A DNA stretch of 64,000 nt from Xenorhabdus griffiniae (GCF_037265215.1 NZ_CP147737.1:1302001-1366000); one strand, 5' to 3'. Positions 55,416 through 64,000 are shown, counted from the first letter of the stretch. Numbers and translations are program-made. The notes: generated from the letters alone by a model not told the origin.

Positions 55416-58400
55416 CTACCTGCCACACGCAAATCCGGTCATCGGCCAGCCATTTCGCATCCACCGGTCTGTTTCTGCCCAAAACGCCCATTTCGCCTGA
55501 TGCTCTGCTGAACCTGAGCTGGCCGCCAGATAATCCGTTGATGTCACGTAAAATTCCCGCGCCCAACCATCATAAAGATAAAAGTTCCCCCATTCCTCAT
55601 AGAGCCGTTCCAGGGCATATTTGGTGGCAATCCGGCTGCCGAGTGATTGGCAAAGCTGTTTCGCATGAGAATAAAAGTCTTTTGTCAGGCCGGAGCGCTC
55701 AAACCAGGTGTGAACCGTCAAGGTCAGTGCGACCTGTTGCCCGGTCTCATCAGTGCCGGTGAGCCTGACTCCGTCAGGATTTTGTTGCACCGTCACCCCA
55801 TCCCCCGATACCGTCACCGAGGGTGAATCACTCTGCCAGCTTACTCTGCCTGTATTGCCGGCCGTGATAAGGCGAAATTTTGCGCCACGCCAGAGTACGG
55901 AAGGTCCCCGGAGACCAAACGATTTCTGGTTGGCATTGCCACCCTGGCGGTCAACGGCAACGGTATCAACCAGGCGTAACGGCAGGATAAATTCCACAGA
56001 AGAAGCGACTTGCTGCGCACCCACTTCAGCAGTGACCGAAGCCTGTCCAGCATGACGACTGACAAAGGTTGCCGTTGCATTTCCCTGACGGTCTGTCCTG
56101 TCTTCTGCAAAAATCATCTCGCCAAGGTTGCCAGACCAATCAACCGCTTTATCCGCAAGCCCCTGCCCATGAATATCGGTAACGGTGACAGTAAAAGTCA
56201 CCCGATCTTCGCCATCCGCCGCAGCACGGGTTTTATTGACCCGAATGGTGGATAACAGCACTTCATCAAAGGTGACAATAGGGGCAGCCACTTTATGATC
56301 ACCGACCTGGATCTGAACCTGGTGCTCCCCTGCAAACGTACTACTCAGCTGAACCTGCGCTTGTCCCTGAGGGTCGGTTTGTGTCCGTTCTGAGGACAGC
56401 ACACCGTGATCTGTTTGCCAACTCACTGGCTGATTTTCCACGGGTGATCCCAGTGAATCTAACACCCTAGCCGTCAACACAATCGTATCCTGCCCATCAC
56501 CTTTCGCCCTGACTTTATCCACCGTGATCGCGGGTCTTAGCCGGCGTTCAAACGTCACCGGAGCAGCATCAAGGGTTTTTCCCGCCACCTCGGCTTTCAC
56601 CGTTGCCCTCCCTGCGATGCGGCTGATTAACCGGGCTGTCGCTTCTCCCTGACTGTTTGTCTGTTCCTGCCTGTCCAGAAGTTGCCCGTTATCCGCAGAC
56701 CACTGCACTTTACTGTGGGCAACGGGGTGATCTGCTGCATCGCGCACGTTCACCGTATAAAGAATGCTGTCCTGACCATCGGCCATCGCGGTTTGTTTGT
56801 CTGCCTGAAGGGTGTGCGTTAACGAAGCGATAAAAGTAATCGGTGAAGACATCACCGTTTCACTGCCAACCGCCACTGCTACTTCTGCATTTCCTGATAC
56901 TTTGCTGGTTAAATAGGCGGTGGCCTGCCCTTTCCCATCAGTCATTAATGAAAATGAGGAGAACTGGCCGAGAAGAGTCTGCCAGCCAACAGCCTGATTG
57001 GGCACAGGTTGACCATCGGCGTTTTTAACCGTGACCGTCAAAGTCGCTCTCGATTTCCCATCCGCCTGAACGCTGTGCTTATCAATGGTGATTTCGGGTA
57101 TCAGCACCGCATCAAACTGGCCTGAAGGTGCAACAACAGATTCTTCATCCACAGTAACACGTACCGCATGCAGCCCCTGCTGACGACTGCGCAGCACGAC
57201 CGATGCCTGCCCCTGCGCATCGGTGTCCTGCCGGGTTTGGGATAATGTACCTTTATCACTTGACCAGATAACAGCCTGATAAGGGACAGGAGTGCCTTCC
57301 TGATCGGTGACAAGGACGGTATAGATCACACTGTCATGACCATCGGCTTTGGCCTGCGTTTTATTCGCTGTCACCTGCCATCGCTTTTCGGTCGGCAGAC
57401 TCACCACCAGGATTTCTGCCCGGTTAGAGCGGTTACCCCGATTATCAACGGCAACCCCCGAAAGCCGGACGGGGTTTTTCGGGGTTTTCGGCAACCGTAA
57501 TGTCACTTTACCTGGTTGCTGATCAAGTATTTTCCCGCCTGCCTGCTGTAATTCAGCCGTATCCAGCGCTAAACGTGCCAACGGATATTGGGTGTGGATA
57601 ACGGGAAAAAAGGTCACTTCCTTGCCTTCATAGCCTTTAACCGAGGTCGGAAAGGCCAGCGTCAGCAGCGTTTGCTTCTGATAATCCAGTACCATATCAC
57701 TGCGCCGGTTCACAAAATCCCACTGACTGGATCTCAGGCTGCGCAGGGGGGCGACGGCGTTCGGGTCAAGCTGATGGCTGAACGGAACACCCAACCGATA
57801 ATTGAGGTTCAGGGTAAAACGGTTCTCACTGGTCCCTTGTTTACCCTGCTGAAAATCGGCACCCAATGTGACTAAGGGGACTGGCGTGTAAGTCAGCCCG
57901 GCGGTGACGCTGTACGGATTTTTCTGGCGTTCTGCTTCACCGAATAAGGCAACCTGCTGCCCATCATAGTGTTCATACTTCAACTGTCCGCCCCAGTGAG
58001 GAAAAGCCGGCAAATACGCTTCGGCCTGAATATCCCAGCCATTGGCGGGTCTTGCATCAAAATCGGTGAGCCGTGAGGGCTTCCAATGGGATAAACGCTG
58101 GTAAAGGTTGGCAGACAATTTGACGTTATCATGCCAGGCTTCTAACCCAAGACTGTAACGGTGGTGCTGCTCCGGCCACAACGCATCCCAGAAGATATTG
58201 GCACCCCAGAGCCAGTTATCATTCAAATAGCGGTATCCCATGCCAAGATGGGTAGTCGTCTGACCGTGTCCGGTTTTAACACCTAACTGGCTGAATGCTA
58301 TGTAGGCTGAGGTGGTATGCCACGGTAGCAACCAATCCAGTGTGGCTTCTTTTAACGAAAAAGCGTGCTCAAAGGGGAGTGATACCCGGGCATTACCGAA

Positions 58401-58667
58401 TTGGTTAAGCCAGGGGATTAATGTGGAAGTGACTACCGATGATAGCTGTTGAGCGGTGATTGACTGTATGGCTTCGGTGGGAGATTGCGATTGGTTAAGT
58501 TGTTGTCCTAATTGTGAAGTGATTTCTGCCAGTTTGAGGTCAGAAAGATTATCTTCGTTTTGATGTTCTGACGTGGCCTGGCCTTGAAAACTCAGAGCCA
58601 AACTCAACAGGCCGATGATCAGGCGTCTCGTGTTATTGAACAGAGAGGATGGGAATTTTTGCAACAC
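55416..58667 (-). CDS. Inverse autotransporter adhesin (invasin/intimin family)
   Basis: 1083 residues. Signal peptide about 1-33 (basic start, LIIGLLSLALSF, cut near QAT-SEH). Residues about 85-320 are the inverse autotransporter barrel (WLNQFGNARVSLPFEHAF, LGMGYRYLNDNWLWGANIFWD, VTAGLTYTPVPLVTLGADFQQG). About 430-905 hold five Big-1 immunoglobulin-like repeats, each with ADGxDxxxxTVxVxDxxGxPV. A Big-2-like region and a C-terminal C-type lectin-like domain with two Cys (about 985-1083) follow. It is exported and its tip should bind host-cell receptors. GTG start at 58667 lies just after a hairpin that holds the ribosome site. Confidence 0.9.
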   Translation of the reverse strand: MLQKFPSSLFNNTRRLIIGLLSLALSFQGQATSEHQNEDNLSDLKLAEITSQLGQQLNQSQSPTEAIQSITAQQLSSVVTSTLIPWLNQFGNARVSLPFEHAFSLKEATLDWLLPWHTTSAYIAFSQLGVKTGHGQTTTHLGMGYRYLNDNWLWGANIFWDALWPEQHHRYSLGLEAWHDNVKLSANLYQRLSHWKPSRLTDFDARPANGWDIQAEAYLPAFPHWGGQLKYEHYDGQQVALFGEAERQKNPYSVTAGLTYTPVPLVTLGADFQQGKQGTSENRFTLNLNYRLGVPFSHQLDPNAVAPLRSLRSSQWDFVNRRSDMVLDYQKQTLLTLAFPTSVKGYEGKEVTFFPVIHTQYPLARLALDTAELQQAGGKILDQQPGKVTLRLPKTPKNPVRLSGVAVDNRGNRSNRAEILVVSLPTEKRWQVTANKTQAKADGHDSVIYTVLVTDQEGTPVPYQAVIWSSDKGTLSQTRQDTDAQGQASVVLRSRQQGLHAVRVTVDEESVVAPSGQFDAVLIPEITIDKHSVQADGKSRATLTVTVKNADGQPVPNQAVGWQTLLGQFSSFSLMTDGKGQATAYLTSKVSGNAEVAVAVGSETVMSSPITFIASLTHTLQADKQTAMADGQDSILYTVNVRDAADHPVAHSKVQWSADNGQLLDRQEQTNSQGEATARLISRIAGRATVKAEVAGKTLDAAPVTFERRLRPAITVDKVRAKGDGQDTIVLTARVLDSLGSPVENQPVSWQTDHGVLSSERTQTDPQGQAQVQLSSTFAGEHQVQIQVGDHKVAAPIVTFDEVLLSTIRVNKTRAAADGEDRVTFTVTVTDIHGQGLADKAVDWSGNLGEMIFAEDRTDRQGNATATFVSRHAGQASVTAEVGAQQVASSVEFILPLRLVDTVAVDRQGGNANQKSFGLRGPSVLWRGAKFRLITAGNTGRVSWQSDSPSVTVSGDGVTVQQNPDGVRLTGTDETGQQVALTLTVHTWFERSGLTKDFYSHAKQLCQSLGSRIATKYALERLYEEWGNFYLYDGWAREFYVTSTDYLAASSGSAEHQAKWAFWAETDRWMRNGWPMTGFACGR

Positions 58668-58672
58668 TGACT

Positions 58673-58705
58673 GTTACCCTTTTCATTAATGATGAAAGGG
58701 GTAAC
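58673..58705 (-). promoter_or_regulatory. Hairpin that sequesters the adhesin ribosome site
   Basis: On the minus strand GTTACCCCTTTCAT pairs with ATGAAAAGGGTAAC around a short loop (one bulge). The AAGGG in the 3' arm is the only ribosome site for the GTG at 58667, about nine bases away. Melting of the stem by heat or a factor would be needed for efficient translation. Confidence 0.5.
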
Positions 58706-59117
58706 ATGATTGAAAAACAGCTCATATACAGTACTCAATTCTTTTTCCGATAGTGAAAATTAAAACAAATAGGGGATACGCTAATGGTGAAAAACATGAG
58801 TAATACGTCAGGAAAATGGTCAAAATGCCTTGTATCACAAGAGATAGAGTGAATTAGTAGATAAGATAGATAATCCCAGCCTATTTTTATAAAAATTAAA
58901 ACATAAAAAAATCTAAACCTCTTATTTTAATGGGTAAAATCAATGTCTTATTATTAATAAATTAAGTTCATAAAATGAAATAATTATTATTTAATCAATA
59001 TGTTACAATAAGCTACATTTTCACGTCTTATTTAAAGTGTGGCGTGTTTTCATTGGGTATCTACCAAAAGGTAAGGATGGTATTTACATGTGTAAACAAG
59101 CCAACAAGGAGGCAAGT
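58706..59117. other. AT-rich intergenic region
   Basis: About 410 bases between divergent adhesin and small-protein genes. It should hold both promoters. No ORF supported. Confidence 0.4.
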
Positions 59118-59462
59118 ATGTCTGATAAATGGTACAAATATACGATAAGCGCAATAGATCATCGCTGGGAATTTCTGCCAACGGTAGAGGAAATTCTTAC
59201 CAAATTGGTATCATCGGAAGATGATGAACAGGAATATGAAAATAAAACATTTCGCGCTCTCAGTAAATTTTTAGCCGACTGGGAAGAAGCCAGAGCAATA
59301 GCTGACTACTGGGAAGAAGTTTTTATCAAAGGGCCATGCGTTTTTTGTGTTCCGAATGATCTTACATTTAGCTACGGATTTGTCTGGAAACAACGTAGCA
59401 ATGGGTTAACTTTTGTAATCAGCCCTGTGGAACTTCCTCACCTTAATGAGTTTGCGTATTAA
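59118..59462 (+). CDS. Small acidic protein of unknown function
   Basis: 114 residues from ATG 59118, chosen for the strong AAGGAGGCAAGT ribosome site; upstream starts lack one. Acidic, soluble, Trp- and Tyr-rich, with no recognised motif. Size, charge and position in a contact-toxin neighbourhood resemble an orphan immunity protein, but no adjacent toxin is seen on this strand. AT-rich relative to the conjugation genes. Confidence 0.6.
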   Translation: MSDKWYKYTISAIDHRWEFLPTVEEILTKLVSSEDDEQEYENKTFRALSKFLADWEEARAIADYWEEVFIKGPCVFCVPNDLTFSYGFVWKQRSNGLTFVISPVELPHLNEFAY

Positions 59463-59595
59463 AGGTAGTAGTAAAAATGAATTAGGCACATTATTCAATA
59501 ATCAACCAAAACAAAGAATCATTATACCATTAACAAAAATAGATCTGGATAATTTGAAAAAAGACATTGAGTATTTAGTGGGTAATGAACTCTGA
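59446..59595 (+). CDS. Possible 49-residue ORF overlapping the previous gene
   Basis: ATG 59446 lies inside the end of the 114-residue gene, in another frame, and reads 49 residues (begins MSLRIKGSSKNELG, ends YLVGNEL). The sequence is acidic at its end like its neighbour. No clear ribosome site beyond coupling to the upstream gene. It could be the frameshifted C-terminal part of a longer ancestral protein. Confidence 0.35.
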   Translation: MSLRIKGSSKNELGTLFNNQPKQRIIIPLTKIDLDNLKKDIEYLVGNEL

Positions 59596-59703
59596 TAACG
59601 TAATCAAGAGACAACTGTATGGCAGGGTTGTTTAATTACAATTGACTTTGAAAAAATGGAGACGAGTATAGAATTCAAATACAAAGACTAATCACCTGAA
59701 AGT

Positions 59704-59727
59704 GATCCCAATCCTGGCATTGGGATC
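59704..59727. terminator. Terminator-like hairpin between small ORFs and TraC gene
   Basis: GATCCCAAT, loop CCTGGC, ATTGGGATC, then TTGACTATTATTT. A 9-bp stem between convergent genes; likely bidirectional. Confidence 0.6.
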
Positions 59728-59762
59728 TTGACTATTATTTGCTCTCAGTAAGTCAGATTATC

Positions 59763-62543
59763 TCAGCCAGTTTCTTTTGCTATATTGTGTTCCACAACAT
59801 CAGTCCTTAATCCCCGAACAACATCCATTTTTCTGGCTACCCACATCGCCGCCTCCAGTTCACTGCACTGATGCTCGCGCATTAACGCCCGCCGTTCTGC
59901 TTTTTCTTCTTTTTCCGTCATCCCCAACGCCAGATAGAGGCTTGGGGGCACGACCCGGAACAACGCCTCGATTTTTTTCGCCAGCACCACGCCTTCGGTA
60001 TAACAGCGGGGTAATTTACTGGCGGAGAGCAAGACAGCTTTCTGTTCTTCGTTAAGTTTTTTGAAGCGGGCGATTTGTTCGACTTCATCCGGGGGCATGG
60101 TCAGGCACAGCCACCATTCGGCCATATTCAGCATTTTCTCAGCCGTATCCGGGTAATCGGCGAGGTTTTGCGTCGCCAGCCACAGCCAGGCCCCCAGTTT
60201 ACGCCACATTTTCACCACTTTGGTCATATAGGGGGAGAGTAGCGGGTTGGTGGTAGTGATATGCCCTTCATCAATCACCAGTTGCAGTTCTCTGTCCTGA
60301 TACTGGTCGCGTTCGGCCAGATTATTCACACTGTTAATCAGTGACACCATCGCCAGCGCCATCTGTGCCGAATAGTTTTCACGCGCCAGCGTACCCAAAT
60401 CAATCAACGTGACGTCGACTTCCGGCCACGGGGTGCCGGGACGGTTAAACAGCTCCCCTTCAAAACCCTGGGTAAACATCGACATGGCGCCGGCCATTTC
60501 ATCTGCCCGCGCCCGTCGGTGTGCCGTAATTAAAGGTTGCCCATGCTCATCCTGCCGATGATTGCGGGCGATAGCATACAGCGCATTTTGTAAGTCAGAG
60601 GCCAGCATCTGGCGTCCCTCAGCATGGCTGGTGTGTGCCGCCATCATAATGGCTTCGCGGATCAAACCCCGGTCGGAACGGGTTAAACGCTCCTCCTCTT
60701 TTTTCTCACCGCCGGTGATCATCAGCCGGGCCGCGATTTCCATCTCACCCAGAATATCACGCTGTTCATCCCCGTCATCCTGCGATTCATCGGCATCCGG
60801 AATATCGGCTTCATGAATACACAGTTGTCCGGGACTCAGTTGCAGCAGCTGGTGCGCATCAGCAAACAGCGCCAGACTCACGCCACAGCCCGGTTTAATA
60901 CCGATTTTATTGACCGTCAGCCCCAGACTGGCGTAGTAATCGGCCAGTAAACCAAAGCTGTTACCGGCTTCGACAATAAACAGGCGCGGTCGGTGGATCG
61001 CCATCAGTTGCACCAGGGAGGCGCACAACGTGGCGGATTTGCCTGCCCCGGTCGGGCCAAATAATAATAAATGCGCATTCTGGGTACGATCCTGTTTATT
61101 CATCGGATCGAAGGTCAGCGGTGCCCCACCGCGATTAAAGAAGCTGAACCCCGGGTGCCCGGTGCCGGTTGAACGGCCGGTCACCGGTATCAGTCCGGCC
61201 AGATGCTGCACCCAGCTCAGGCGGCTGTACCAGTGTTTTTTATCTTTCTGCGGATTAAACCCCATCGGCAAAGCGCGCAGATAGGCATTCAGCGGGGACA
61301 CACTGAATTCCGGTCGCACCGGCTGTAATCCGGCGGTCAGTAACGTTGATGATAACTGATGCACCCGCTGGTTCAGGTCAGTGATATCGTTGCCCCGCAC
61401 CAGAAAGATCAGCGCACTGCGGTACAGTTTATGGCGTCGTCCCAGTAAAGCTTTGACTTCCTGCACATCCTGCCGGACACGCGCCGATTCGGTATTTTCC
61501 CCCACGGCATTTTTTGCCAGCCGGGTAAAATCCGCTTCCAGCGTATCCTGTGCCTGCGCCACGATGGTCAAAGAAACCACGGTGCCTGCCGGCATCATAT
61601 CCATCAGGGCATTGATATTATCCCCCCGTTTCACTTCCCCCGTCAGCGTGCCCGGCACCGGCGGGCGGCGCAGACGTTCAACCGGCACCGCTTGATGTGG
61701 CAGGCCATCAAACCACCAGATGCCATTGTCAGGATCAGACACCGGCGGGGTAAACCACAGGCTTTCGGCAAAATCATTATGGATCGGGAGATCGGGCTGC
61801 GGAGGCGTTTCATCACTCACCGTGCGATAAAAATCGGCTTTTGCCATGCCCCAGTCCGGGGCTGGATTAAAATGACGTAACAACCAACGATGGATCTGCG
61901 CGCCATGCTGCCGGACAGCCACAATTCCCGCCGCCGCCAGTGACGACACCAGTCGTTCGCAGACCTGGTTGAGTGCGGCCACTGAAGATAACGTTGAGTT
62001 GGTTGCCTGTGATTGGTGAGCAGGCAGCCAGCGATAGACGACCATGCGCGTCTGGCGTTGTTGTCCCCGCCATGGTTGTCCGGTGATCAGGCTATCCTGA
62101 AATATTCCCTCAGGCCGGGCAATGCTGTTCAGGTGGCGCTCAGATTCAGCCAGAAAAGCCGCCGTAAACGCGGTCCCTTGCGCCCAGGGTTTGACGTAAT
62201 CCCGTAATGTATTGAGATAGGCCGCAGGATCATCTTCGTCCTGACAAAAAAATTGCACCACCCACGGTGAGATATCGTCCTCTTCCAGACTGTCCTGGAT
62301 CGCATCTTCCAGCTGATCCCGAATTTCAATCAGTCTCTCCATTGGACGCCCTTCGGTGGCAACAGGCTCGATGCGGTAGATCGCCCCGACAGAGACACCA
62401 TCATCCAGCAACAGGCATTGCCCGTCTTCCAGATATTCCACCCAGGGCAGATAATCGATAATGGAAGGGTTGGCCCGGTAAATCGCGGCTTCATCGGCTT
62501 CACGCAGCTGGTCGGGGCGGTGCAGCGGTTTAGGGATTTCCAT
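59763..62543 (-). CDS. VirB4/TraC-type conjugative transfer ATPase (PFL_4706-like)
   Basis: 926 residues from ATG 62543, which overlaps the stop of the upstream remnant (TGATG) and has GGAGG seven bases upstream; GTG 62546 is the alternative. Walker A LLLFGPTGAGKSATLC near 495, Walker B LQLVIDEGH near 755, and LATQNLADYP after it. This is the assembly ATPase of the SPI-7/PFGI-1-type mating apparatus. Its normal downstream neighbours (PFL_4709 to TraG) lie 12 kb away beyond the T6SS and adhesin cargo. Confidence 0.9.
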   Translation of the reverse strand: MEIPKPLHRPDQLREADEAAIYRANPSIIDYLPWVEYLEDGQCLLLDDGVSVGAIYRIEPVATEGRPMERLIEIRDQLEDAIQDSLEEDDISPWVVQFFCQDEDDPAAYLNTLRDYVKPWAQGTAFTAAFLAESERHLNSIARPEGIFQDSLITGQPWRGQQRQTRMVVYRWLPAHQSQATNSTLSSVAALNQVCERLVSSLAAAGIVAVRQHGAQIHRWLLRHFNPAPDWGMAKADFYRTVSDETPPQPDLPIHNDFAESLWFTPPVSDPDNGIWWFDGLPHQAVPVERLRRPPVPGTLTGEVKRGDNINALMDMMPAGTVVSLTIVAQAQDTLEADFTRLAKNAVGENTESARVRQDVQEVKALLGRRHKLYRSALIFLVRGNDITDLNQRVHQLSSTLLTAGLQPVRPEFSVSPLNAYLRALPMGFNPQKDKKHWYSRLSWVQHLAGLIPVTGRSTGTGHPGFSFFNRGGAPLTFDPMNKQDRTQNAHLLLFGPTGAGKSATLCASLVQLMAIHRPRLFIVEAGNSFGLLADYYASLGLTVNKIGIKPGCGVSLALFADAHQLLQLSPGQLCIHEADIPDADESQDDGDEQRDILGEMEIAARLMITGGEKKEEERLTRSDRGLIREAIMMAAHTSHAEGRQMLASDLQNALYAIARNHRQDEHGQPLITAHRRARADEMAGAMSMFTQGFEGELFNRPGTPWPEVDVTLIDLGTLARENYSAQMALAMVSLINSVNNLAERDQYQDRELQLVIDEGHITTTNPLLSPYMTKVVKMWRKLGAWLWLATQNLADYPDTAEKMLNMAEWWLCLTMPPDEVEQIARFKKLNEEQKAVLLSASKLPRCYTEGVVLAKKIEALFRVVPPSLYLALGMTEKEEKAERRALMREHQCSELEAAMWVARKMDVVRGLRTDVVEHNIAKETG

Positions 62544-62640
62544 CACAATGCCTCCGTGCGTTCACCCGGCAGGGCATATTGCACCTGCTGATAAAACGGG
62601 AACACGGTGCTGTAGCCCTGTATCCGTTGGCTCAGAAGGA
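62543..62640 (-). pseudogene. 3' remnant of the gene upstream of TraC (PFL_4707-like lipoprotein)
   Basis: Read on the minus strand, the last codons end IQGYSTVFPFYQQVQYAL then PGERTEAL and a stop that overlaps the TraC start. This tail resembles the conjugative lipoprotein (TIGR03751-type) that precedes TraC in these ICEs. The homologous coding ends near 62640, where plus-strand helicase sequence begins, so the gene was cut by a rearrangement. Confidence 0.55.
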
Positions 62641-63621
62641 TTTGATGCTCAGTTGGACTATGTTGTTAAAGGCATCATCCCAGCACATTCCTTATGCAGC
62701 ATTTACGGAGCTAGCGGGTCATATAAAAGTTTTCTGGCGGGTGCATGGGGTTGTCACATTGCCACGGGTAAAGCATGGGCAGGAAAAAAGGTTGCTCAGG
62801 GTTCTGTGCTGTACGTTGTCGGCGAAGGCGGGATTGGTGTACCACGGCGCATCAAGGCATGGGAAATCGTCAACGGTCAGACAGTTAAAAATATGTATCT
62901 GATCAATACCCCAGTATTTCCGGCCTCACCAGCCGAAGTACATGAACTCGTGATTGCCGCCCAGCAGGTTGAGTCTGAAACAGGCGAACCGGTACGCCTG
63001 ATTATTCTGGACACTCTTGCCCGTTGTTTTGGTGGTGCTGATGAGAATGATTCAAAAGATATGGGCGCTTTTGTCCGGGGCTGTGACGAACTAAAAGCCA
63101 GAACAGGGGCAAGTATTCTCGTGGTTCACCATTCCGGTAAAGATGAAAGCAAAGGCGCAAGGGGTTCCAGTGCCTTTCGTGCTGCGCTGGATGTTGAATA
63201 CCGGATCAATCGGGAAGGGAAAAAAGGCGGTGCGCTGGTTATCACCTGCACCAAGATGAAAGATGCCGAAGAACCGGAAACCAAAGCCTATGACATGCGT
63301 GTAGTTGAACTTTTTACCGATAAAGACGGTGAAGATATTACATCACTGGCTCTGATTGACAGGCCACGTGATCCAGTTGAAGAGGAAGAAATCGGTCATG
63401 TTTCCAATAAGAGCGATAACCACACAGCATTATGGCAGTGCATCCGATCACGTACTGCTTTGAACGAGCCTTGCAGTATTGCCCTTGTCCGTGATGATTT
63501 AAAAGCGATGGGGGTGAATGTGAAGAATTTCAGCCGTTGGTTGACCAAGTTAGAACAGGATGGCTTGATTGCCCGCAACGGGCAGGAACTCACCATCATT
63601 AACCAGAGAAATGAAGATTAA
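62548..63621 (+). CDS. RepA-like AAA ATPase/helicase, 5' end truncated by fusion to ICE DNA
   Basis: 357 residues in the open frame, but the first 30 are antisense to the transfer-gene remnant and have no homology or ribosome site. From about residue 31 (EGFDAQLDYVVKGIIP) it is a RepA/KaiC-like ATPase: Walker A YGASGSYKSF near 55, a Walker B-like LIILDTLARCFGGADEND near 150, VVHHSGKDESKGARGSSAF near 187 and a C-terminal winged helix (LTKLEQDGLIARNG). Such proteins replicate plasmids and islands. The normal N terminus is missing, so activity is doubtful unless an internal start works. Confidence 0.7.
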   Translation: MPPCVHPAGHIAPADKTGTRCCSPVSVGSEGFDAQLDYVVKGIIPAHSLCSIYGASGSYKSFLAGAWGCHIATGKAWAGKKVAQGSVLYVVGEGGIGVPRRIKAWEIVNGQTVKNMYLINTPVFPASPAEVHELVIAAQQVESETGEPVRLIILDTLARCFGGADENDSKDMGAFVRGCDELKARTGASILVVHHSGKDESKGARGSSAFRAALDVEYRINREGKKGGALVITCTKMKDAEEPETKAYDMRVVELFTDKDGEDITSLALIDRPRDPVEEEEIGHVSNKSDNHTALWQCIRSRTALNEPCSIALVRDDLKAMGVNVKNFSRWLTKLEQDGLIARNGQELTIINQRNED

Positions 63622-63626
63622 AAAGT

Positions 63627-63830
63627 GAGTAAAAAAGTGAGGAACGGCGAGGAAAGGAAATTTGTGCCTTACCAAATTCCTCACTTTTTACGCCTATATA
63701 CGGAAAAAGTGAGGAGCACAAAACGCATTGATTTTTAAGGATAAAAAATTATCAATTCCTCACCTGTTTTTGCAGTGAGTAAAATAAAAAGTGAGGAGAA
63801 AAATGAGGAGCAGGTGAGGAAATATTTTTT
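63627..63830. other. Iteron region with GTGAGGA repeats (second origin candidate)
   Basis: GTGAGGA or its complement TCCTCAC recurs at least six times after the helicase gene (for example 63637, 63679, 63711, 63755, 63792 and 63815). The layout helicase-iterons-hairpin is the same as at 1051-1382, but the repeat unit differs from GGTGAAC, as expected for two replicons with different specificity. Confidence 0.65.
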
Positions 63831-63850
63831 CTGGCAGGTATTTCTCATCT

Positions 63851-63892
63851 CTCCGTGTTACCGGGTTAATGTATTAGCCCGGTAACACGGAG
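63851..63892. repeat. Conserved 42-nt hairpin, right copy
   Basis: CTCCGTGTTACCGGG pairs perfectly with CCCGGTAACACGGAG around the loop TTAATGTATTAG. Compared with 1341-1382 the A-T pair near the base is swapped to T-A on both arms, and the G-T mismatch is a proper pair. Same flanks on both sides. Confidence 0.75.
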
Positions 63893-64000
63893 AAGACAAG
63901 CGCAGCGCGTCAGTATCAATCTGAACGATCAAAATGATTGTGCGAATAAAATGCTTATTACATTAACTGACCGCATTTTCAGAAATTGTACTTATCATAT

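Noticed and set aside
61030..61880. Several long plus-strand frames opposite the TraC-like gene
   Set aside because: Antisense shadows of a well-supported ATPase gene in GC-rich DNA, without ribosome sites or motifs.

Overview
The window reads as a mosaic genomic island from a gamma-proteobacterium of the Morganellaceae, most likely Xenorhabdus (Photorhabdus is the alternative). The pointers are conjugation genes of the SPI-7/PFGI-1 (PFL_47xx) type, an inverse autotransporter, Type VI secretion genes, and a benzobactin-like biosynthetic cluster of the kind reported from entomopathogenic nematode symbionts. The genus is an inference; no rRNA or tRNA gene is present to fix it.

Layout. (1) 1-1382: the 3' part of a P4 alpha-type replication helicase, GGTGAAC iterons and a 42-nt hairpin. 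(2) 1866-11219: a compact peptide-modification (RiPP) locus. It has a 40-residue precursor followed by an attenuator-like hairpin, a rhodanese-E1 protein, a ThiS/MoaD-like sulfur carrier, an unknown protein coupled to a DUF692/MNIO-like oxidase, a 1010-residue protein that fuses a subtilisin-like domain to a NodU/TobZ-type carbamoyltransferase, a YcaO, a TfuA and an MFS exporter. A RimJ-like acetyltransferase and a DUF6445-like oxygenase follow. I do not recognise this combination, and it is the best candidate for an undescribed system. (3) 12.8-23.5 kb: about 730-bp inverted repeats enclose a module of ICE accessory genes: Ner-like regulator, two tyrosine recombinases, a relaxase-like domain protein, an adenine methylase-like protein, an Api92/DUF1281 gene broken by a 400-bp tandem duplication, a CbtA-like toxin and two ArdB/KlcA-like antirestriction proteins.

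(4) 23.9-41.1 kb, minus strand: an eleven-gene, tightly overlapped cluster that matches benzobactin (benzoxazolinate) biosynthesis. It has a TrpE-like ADIC synthase with a separate amidotransferase, an SgcG-like Fe-S flavoprotein, a PaaK-like acyl-AMP ligase, an SHMT-like enzyme with an altered active site, a bimodular A-T-Cy-A-T NRPS, a carrier-thioesterase protein, two condensation-like proteins, an AlkZ-like putative resistance protein and an MFS pump. A divergent DAHP synthase gene, which would feed the shikimate pathway, carries one in-frame amber codon. (5) 43.3-48.0 and 59.8-62.6 kb, minus strand: mating-pair-formation genes of an ICE. (6) 48.4-59.6 kb: cargo within that transfer operon, namely an orphan T6SS set (TssF, VgrG, VRR-NUC-type effector, DUF3396 immunity protein, PAAR), an inverse autotransporter adhesin and two small ORFs. 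(7) 62.6-64.0 kb: the transfer operon breaks off mid-gene and abuts a RepA-like ATPase with its own iterons and a second copy of the left-end hairpin, so two replication modules of the same design bracket the window in direct orientation.

Functional reading: two small-molecule or peptide pathways, an antibacterial effector pair and a host-contact adhesin are carried on conjugative and replicative island backbones. Intact start and stop codons with ATGA-type overlaps suggest that the biosynthetic operons are maintained. The amber codon, tandem duplication and truncated transfer gene show that parts of the island are decaying or recently rearranged.
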